Positions 59,900 through 64,000 of a DNA stretch of 64,000 bases are shown here, in pieces. The notes beneath the pieces are model-generated. The model was not told the origin of the DNA. It did not search any database and saw only the letters and a program-made list of their open reading frames with translations. The DNA is taken from IMG/VR virus record IMGVR_UViG_3300042691_027019, positions 1-64,000 of that record; one strand, 5' to 3'. Position 1 is the stretch's first letter. Each line of letters opens with the position of its first letter. The position numbers were made by a program, and so were the translations under genes. This DNA is from a virus.

Positions 59900-60925
59900 A
59901 TGGGTTATGTAGCAGGCGATAGAATTACCGTAACAGAATACAATCAGCAATTATTAAGTAATGCTACACTTGGAGGATATGGTATCAATCATATCATAGG
60001 ACAAGGAGAATTGTATCATGGTTTAGGAGAAGTAGGAGTAACCGCAATATCCCAAGGACAAGAAGTCACTGCCACTCAATGGAATTCACTGTTCACTGCT
60101 ATGGATAACCTAGCCAACCATACCAATGACACTCTAACTTCCACAAGTCAAAGATCCGCAGGTGACCTTATCGAAGTTAAATCCGCTCTAATAGCAGATC
60201 TACAAACTCTAGCAGCATCGGTACAGGCAGGTTGTCCCAATGCCACAGCATTAACTACCACAGCAGCTCAGCAGACCACAGCAGCATCGGCTCGTTGGAA
60301 CGTGTCTCATATCGTAGAGCAATCAATCACATTTAATGCTCCTGATGCAATGAGATGGTTTTTTAATGCGGGAGGAAAAATACAGATCAACGTGACCAGA
60401 ACCAGTAACTCAGGCAACGTAGCATCTGCAAAAGACCAAGCCATTGATGACTTAATCGATTCACTGGGAGATTTTAAAATCAAATCTCAATCATCAGAAT
60501 ATTCCAATGATGGATCAACTAATACAAACACCCTAGGAGACGGCAGCTCAGCCTATGATTTAAACATTGGTTTTTACGATCTTACTACCAACTATCAAAC
60601 CATACTGATATTAAGACAAGACTGGCAGACCTATGAGTTTATGAACATTAAAATTGAAGCAAAATTAGATGCTGCTCCAGGCACAGCAATGACAATGACT
60701 GTGAGAACCTCTCTGTTAGATCCATTTATTGATGGATCATCAGCTGCAACAGCAGACAACACATATACCTCAGGCAACACAGCATCGGTAGATCAGTATG
60801 CCAACTGGATTGGTGTTACCAACGTAGTTTTATACTTTGTAAATCCTACCACAGCAGAAGGATTGAACACAGTATACACACCTGCCTCATCAGCAGTGAT
60901 TTCCAACAATATCGTTACAATATAA
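59900..60925 (+). CDS. Virion structural protein, fibre-region
   Basis: A 341-residue protein, MGYVAGDRITVTEYNQ. The N-terminal half has helical and Thr/Ala/Gln-rich sequence (TATQWNSLFTAMDNLANH, repeated TT-AA-QQ), and the C-terminal half is beta-rich with NDGSTNT, GDGSSAYDL and LRQDWQTYEF. No known catalytic motif. It sits at the end of the fibre block immediately before the glycosyltransferase-rich tail and starts 1 base after paralogue 3. Confidence 0.65.
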   Translation: MGYVAGDRITVTEYNQQLLSNATLGGYGINHIIGQGELYHGLGEVGVTAISQGQEVTATQWNSLFTAMDNLANHTNDTLTSTSQRSAGDLIEVKSALIADLQTLAASVQAGCPNATALTTTAAQQTTAASARWNVSHIVEQSITFNAPDAMRWFFNAGGKIQINVTRTSNSGNVASAKDQAIDDLIDSLGDFKIKSQSSEYSNDGSTNTNTLGDGSSAYDLNIGFYDLTTNYQTILILRQDWQTYEFMNIKIEAKLDAAPGTAMTMTVRTSLLDPFIDGSSAATADNTYTSGNTASVDQYANWIGVTNVVLYFVNPTTAEGLNTVYTPASSAVISNNIVTI

Positions 60926-60939
60926 AATATTTTACCAGG

Positions 60940-60968
60940 TTGATTTTTTCCATAATTAGCTGTACAAT
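60940..60968 (+). promoter_or_regulatory. Possible sigma70 promoter giving a near-leaderless transcript
   Basis: TTGATT (60940-60945), a 17-base spacer and TACAAT (60963-60968). The expected start site is within a few bases of the ATG at 60975, so the mRNA would be almost leaderless; no Shine-Dalgarno is present in the short gap. Confidence 0.45.
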
Positions 60969-60974
60969 TGAGCT

Positions 60975-61289
60975 ATGGATATACGATCCCTCAAACAGCA
61001 ATCTGATCACAGTTTTAATCTAGCAGTGGCTAAAAAGAATGCTCTAGAACGAGCAAAAAGTCGACAACTGTTTGCTTATAAAGATCATCTATTTCGTGCT
61101 GATGCTGATACCATAAATCTTGTGCATGCCTTGAAGCAGAACAATAGGAAGTTTTTTCTTCTAGATGCTAACGACAATCCTTGTGAAATTGCTAATCCAG
61201 AAGAATTCTTACAGTTGTTAATAGAACGTAATCAAGAGACTCTTAATCAATATCATCAATTGCAAGAGCAATTAAAGAGCAAGGAGTAA
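60975..61289 (+). CDS. Small hypothetical protein (DUF4376-like layout)
   Basis: A 104-residue charged protein, MDIRSLKQQSDHSFNLAVA, with a long first helix, the segment FAYKDHLFRADADTINLV and a Glu/Gln-rich final helix (NQETLNQYHQLQEQL). The pattern of a helix followed by F-x-x-x-x-x-F-x-A-D resembles DUF4376-type tail-region proteins. No function is known. It probably opens a new transcript (see promoter just upstream). Confidence 0.6.
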   Translation: MDIRSLKQQSDHSFNLAVAKKNALERAKSRQLFAYKDHLFRADADTINLVHALKQNNRKFFLLDANDNPCEIANPEEFLQLLIERNQETLNQYHQLQEQLKSKE

Positions 61290-61290
61290 T

Positions 61291-62049
61291 ATGTCCACAG
61301 GAGCATTAATCTATTGTTTTAACTCTGAACAAGTACAGTATCATAGAACGACTAATTTTTGTATCGAATTAATAAAAAAGAATCTATCGTTACCTGTGAC
61401 TGTAGTCACTAACAATGCAACCAAAGAACATATTAAAGGTACAGATTCGTTAGTCGTAATAGATAATCAAAAGAACAATCAACGTTTTTATAAAGATAGA
61501 ACGATACCTTGGTACAATCTTGAGAGATCTCATTCTTATGATTATTCACCCTATGATACTACTGCACTGTTAGATTCTGATTATTTTGTTTATACTAAGA
61601 ACTTATTAGAAACAATCAACAGCAGTTACGAATTTCTTCTGCATGACCGAGTGCATGATTTAACTGGTCGAGGCAGTTTTGAATACAATAATAGAAGTAT
61701 GATACCGTTGGTATGGGCCACAGTAACCGTTTTTAAAAAAACACAGAGAGTAAAAAAAATATTTGATATGATCAAACACATACAACAAAATTATAGGTAT
61801 TTCTGTAAACTATACAGAATAGATTTTGCTAATTTTAGGAATGATTATGCTTTTGCCATGGCATTAAATCAGCTGGATGGATTCAATCAACAGTATTTCA
61901 TGCCCACTGCTATGAGCATGATACCCACAGATACCAAAGTTTTAAAAATAGATCACACAGGCATTATATTTCAATACGATAAATTTGTTAATCTAGTCAC
62001 AGAACAGGATGTGCATGTGTTAGACAAGGAGATTCCGATTAATGTCTAA
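61291..62049 (+). CDS. Glycosyltransferase-like protein C
   Basis: A 252-residue protein. MSTGALIYCFNSEQVQYHR is followed by the strand/loop LPVTVVTNN and the acidic metal-type motif TALLDSDYFV at about residues 91-100, a GT-A layout. The C-terminal half has NDYAFAMALNQLDG. It has the same general order as protein D that follows. It may glycosylate a phage or host surface component. It starts 1 base after the 104-residue gene and overlaps protein D by 8 bases. Confidence 0.65.
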   Translation: MSTGALIYCFNSEQVQYHRTTNFCIELIKKNLSLPVTVVTNNATKEHIKGTDSLVVIDNQKNNQRFYKDRTIPWYNLERSHSYDYSPYDTTALLDSDYFVYTKNLLETINSSYEFLLHDRVHDLTGRGSFEYNNRSMIPLVWATVTVFKKTQRVKKIFDMIKHIQQNYRYFCKLYRIDFANFRNDYAFAMALNQLDGFNQQYFMPTAMSMIPTDTKVLKIDHTGIIFQYDKFVNLVTEQDVHVLDKEIPINV

Positions 62050-62839
62050 AGGTTTTCTATGGTTTGCACAGAACAATGCTACCACTGATTATGCTAAAAT
62101 TAGTGTGGAGTTAGCTAAATCTATTAAACTCATTAATAGAGATAATAATATTTGTGTAATAGTAGATAAGAATACTGCTTTGAACAGTGAATATATAGAT
62201 CAAGTTGTTGTATTAAAAGATGATGCCAGTGCAAACGCTGAAACTAAATTTGCCAATGAGCACAAGGCTTTTCGATTATCTCCATTTACTCACACTATAA
62301 AACTTGAAGCAGACATGTTGTTCACTGCCAATACTGACTGGTGGTGGCATCATCTATGTCAGCACGATCTTGTGTTTGCAGTCAATTGTAGAAATTATAA
62401 AGATAAGATAGTTAAAAATACACCTTATAGAAGACTATTTCAATTGAATCATCTGCCTGATATCTACAACGGATTAACATATTTTAGACGCAGTCAACGA
62501 GCTATGAAATTTTTTGATATTTGCCAATCAATCACAGAAAATTGGACTGCTGTACGAGAACAATTATTAATAAATTGTCATGATCTATACCCCACCACCG
62601 ACGTAGTCTATGCTCTAGCATATAGAATAATGGATCCTTTTAATCACAATTTAATAGATTATCCATGGTTTAAATTTATACATGGAAAATCTTCTGTGAA
62701 TGAGATAACTGTAGCTGCTGATCAGTACAACTATCTTTATCCCGTAAAGTTAGCAGACAGAATCTATCTTGGAGGTAAGAGATTGGACAGAATTTGGCAT
62801 TATCATGACAAAAAACTAATGGACACTATAAATGGATGA
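62042..62839 (+). CDS. Glycosyltransferase-like protein D
   Basis: A 265-residue protein, MSKGFLWFAQNNATTDYAK, with NICVIVDKN, HTIKLEADMLF (E-A-D metal-type motif at about residues 89-92) and WWWHHLCQHD, and a NGLTYFRRS acceptor-side segment. The layout is GT-A-like and parallels protein C; the two are distant duplicates. It overlaps protein C and the next gene by 8 bases on each side, so the group is one operon. Confidence 0.65.
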   Translation: MSKGFLWFAQNNATTDYAKISVELAKSIKLINRDNNICVIVDKNTALNSEYIDQVVVLKDDASANAETKFANEHKAFRLSPFTHTIKLEADMLFTANTDWWWHHLCQHDLVFAVNCRNYKDKIVKNTPYRRLFQLNHLPDIYNGLTYFRRSQRAMKFFDICQSITENWTAVREQLLINCHDLYPTTDVVYALAYRIMDPFNHNLIDYPWFKFIHGKSSVNEITVAADQYNYLYPVKLADRIYLGGKRLDRIWHYHDKKLMDTING

Positions 62840-63170
62840 AATATTCAAAGCATTAAATAGTTTTAAATCAACATCTGTTAATGATAACTTTTATATCGAA
62901 GTTAGAAACAAAGAAATAATAACTCTATGCAGAGAACCAAACGATAATACTGTTAAAATTTCACAACAGGACTATAAATTTCTATTAGACAAAGGTATAG
63001 AACGTTTCGTATACGATCATGGAATCGTAAAAAAACCTAAAAAGAAAACACAAAGAGTTTTTGAAACCTTAAAAAAAGATATGCAAGGATACAATTTACA
63101 AGACAATGATCCTTATTGGCCTATAGAGATAGTGAAAGGAGGTTATACATGGCAAACACCGTGCGAGTAA
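62832..63170 (+). CDS. Hypothetical protein between glycosyltransferase genes
   Basis: A 112-residue charged protein, MDEIFKALNSFKSTSVNDN, with a Lys-rich centre (KKPKKKTQRVFETLKKDM) and a C-terminus YWPIEIVKGGYTWQ. No known motif. Its last 22 bases overlap the start of the final gene, whose AAGGAGG Shine-Dalgarno lies within its own codons, another tight coupling. Confidence 0.6.
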   Translation: MDEIFKALNSFKSTSVNDNFYIEVRNKEIITLCREPNDNTVKISQQDYKFLLDKGIERFVYDHGIVKKPKKKTQRVFETLKKDMQGYNLQDNDPYWPIEIVKGGYTWQTPCE

Positions 63171-64000
63171 CTGATTTAGATTTTGTTTTTATTAGCTACA
63201 GAGAGCCCAATGCTGATGAAAATTATGCTGATCTATTGAACATAGTGCCATGGGCAAAAAGAATACACGGAGTTAAGGGATTTGATAATGCTCATAAGGC
63301 TGCTGCTGAACTAGCAGAGACAGATTTCTTTATCAGTATTGATGGAGACAATAGAATAGATCCTTTATTCCTATTACAAACTCTAGACTGGACTAAAACT
63401 AATCCTGCTGCTGTGCATCGTTGGAGAGCAAGAAACATTATTAATGGATTAGTGTATGGCAATGGAGGTATTGTGGGATGGCCTCGCAAAACCTGTTTGA
63501 ACATGCGTACTCACGAAAATGCTGTGGATGAACGAGCCAAAATAGATTTTTGTTGGACTGTGCCACATGAGAATTTGCACAATGTATATTCTACAACACA
63601 CATTAACCATACTCCTGAACAGGCTTTTATTGCAGGATGGAGAGAAGGTGTAAAAATGAGTCTCAACAATGGACAGAAAGTGGATCCCGGCCTGTTCATG
63701 CAAACAATTCCTCAAAACAATCTAAGAAATTTAGTCACATGGATGAGTGTGGGTGCTGATGTGGACAACGGACGATGGGCTATGTTGGGTGCTAGATGTG
63801 GCTGTTATATGGCCACAATAGATTCAAACTATGATGTTACACTGGTTAGAGATTTAGAATTCATGAGCGACAAATTTTCCCGCATGATGTATGATATAGA
63901 ATCTGATATTATAGCTCATGGCAACTCTTTACGACAGAGATTGGGATTGCCTGTGGCAGATTTTGATGCAGAACAGAGTCGATTCTATAAGTTTTGTCAA
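63149..64000 (+). CDS. Glycosyltransferase-like protein E, C-terminus outside window
   Basis: At least 284 residues, open to the window edge. The strong AAGGAGG Shine-Dalgarno ends 6 bases before the ATG at 63149. MANTVRVTDLDFVFISYREP is followed by the VPWAKRIHGVKGFDNAHKAA helix and FFISIDGDNRID, with the D-G-D metal motif at about 65-68, a GT2-type nucleotide-sugar transferase layout. The later EFMSDKFSRMMYDIESD is helical. It is the fifth glycosyltransferase-like gene of this window. Confidence 0.72.
   Translation, partial: MANTVRVTDLDFVFISYREPNADENYADLLNIVPWAKRIHGVKGFDNAHKAAAELAETDFFISIDGDNRIDPLFLLQTLDWTKTNPAAVHRWRARNIINGLVYGNGGIVGWPRKTCLNMRTHENAVDERAKIDFCWTVPHENLHNVYSTTHINHTPEQAFIAGWREGVKMSLNNGQKVDPGLFMQTIPQNNLRNLVTWMSVGADVDNGRWAMLGARCGCYMATIDSNYDVTLVRDLEFMSDKFSRMMYDIESDIIAHGNSLRQRLGLPVADFDAEQSRFYKFCQ

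Noticed and set aside
1-64000. tRNA genes, CRISPR arrays, insertion sequences
   Set aside because: No cloverleaf-like tRNA, regular spaced repeats or transposase gene was noticed on either strand.

Overview
The window is a contiguous piece of an AT-rich, T4-like myovirus genome. Diagnostic T4 core genes are recognisable: major capsid gp23, scaffold gp22, prohead protease gp21, portal gp20, recombination nuclease gp46/gp47, late sigma factor gp55, and baseplate proteins gp26, gp48, gp53, gp5, gp25 and gp6. Low GC, marine-type structural proteins (giant baseplate/fibre protein, gp5 without a visible lysozyme domain, repeated 'NKTDGT' fibre proteins) and the gene order suggest a marine phage of the cyanophage/pelagiphage branch. 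The host cannot be fixed from sequence alone: I see no photosynthesis genes, tRNAs or CRISPR arrays.

Layout. (1) 1-12.4 kb, minus strand: fibre-like structural genes at the left edge, a small membrane protein, then gp23-gp22-gp21-prohead core, two small or hypothetical genes, a radical SAM gene, portal gp20 and a probable tape measure protein. (2) 12.4-14.1 kb, plus strand: gp26, with a canonical -1 slippery heptamer at its 3' end leading into a short extension frame, then a CPYA-motif protein; back-to-back late promoters separate it from block 1. (3) 14.05-19.8 kb, accessory region on both strands: arginyltransferase-like gene, a hairpin-rich intergenic stretch of about 480 bp, GIY-YIG nuclease, SGNH-like protein, Hc1 histone-like protein, and a plus-strand cassette of 2OG-Fe(II) oxygenase, AGAT-like amidinotransferase and minimal PLP aminotransferase. 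(4) 19.8-23.5 kb, minus: gp46, gp47, expanded gp55. (5) 23.6-49.8 kb, plus: baseplate genes gp48, gp53, hub-like, gp5, gp25, gp6, a 4290-residue giant protein, then fibre genes. (6) 49.8-54.2 kb, minus: an accessory island (two glycosyltransferases, a methyltransferase, a QueC-like PP-loop protein, a radical SAM protein) set inside the fibre region. (7) 54.3-64 kb, plus: more fibre/adhesin genes, then a glycosyltransferase-rich tail running off the window.

How it fits together. Block 1 builds and matures the head. Blocks 2 and 5 make tail-assembly factors, baseplate and host-recognition apparatus. gp46/gp47 serve recombination-dependent replication, and gp55 directs late transcription from TATAAATA-type promoters, which are visible upstream of several structural genes. 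The accessory cassettes look like modification enzymes for small molecules, glycans or nucleobases, but their substrates are unknown. The strongest leads are the predicted gp26 frameshift, the amidinotransferase cassette, the minus-strand modification island and the modular giant baseplate protein. All protein identities rest on reading motifs by eye; no database search was run.
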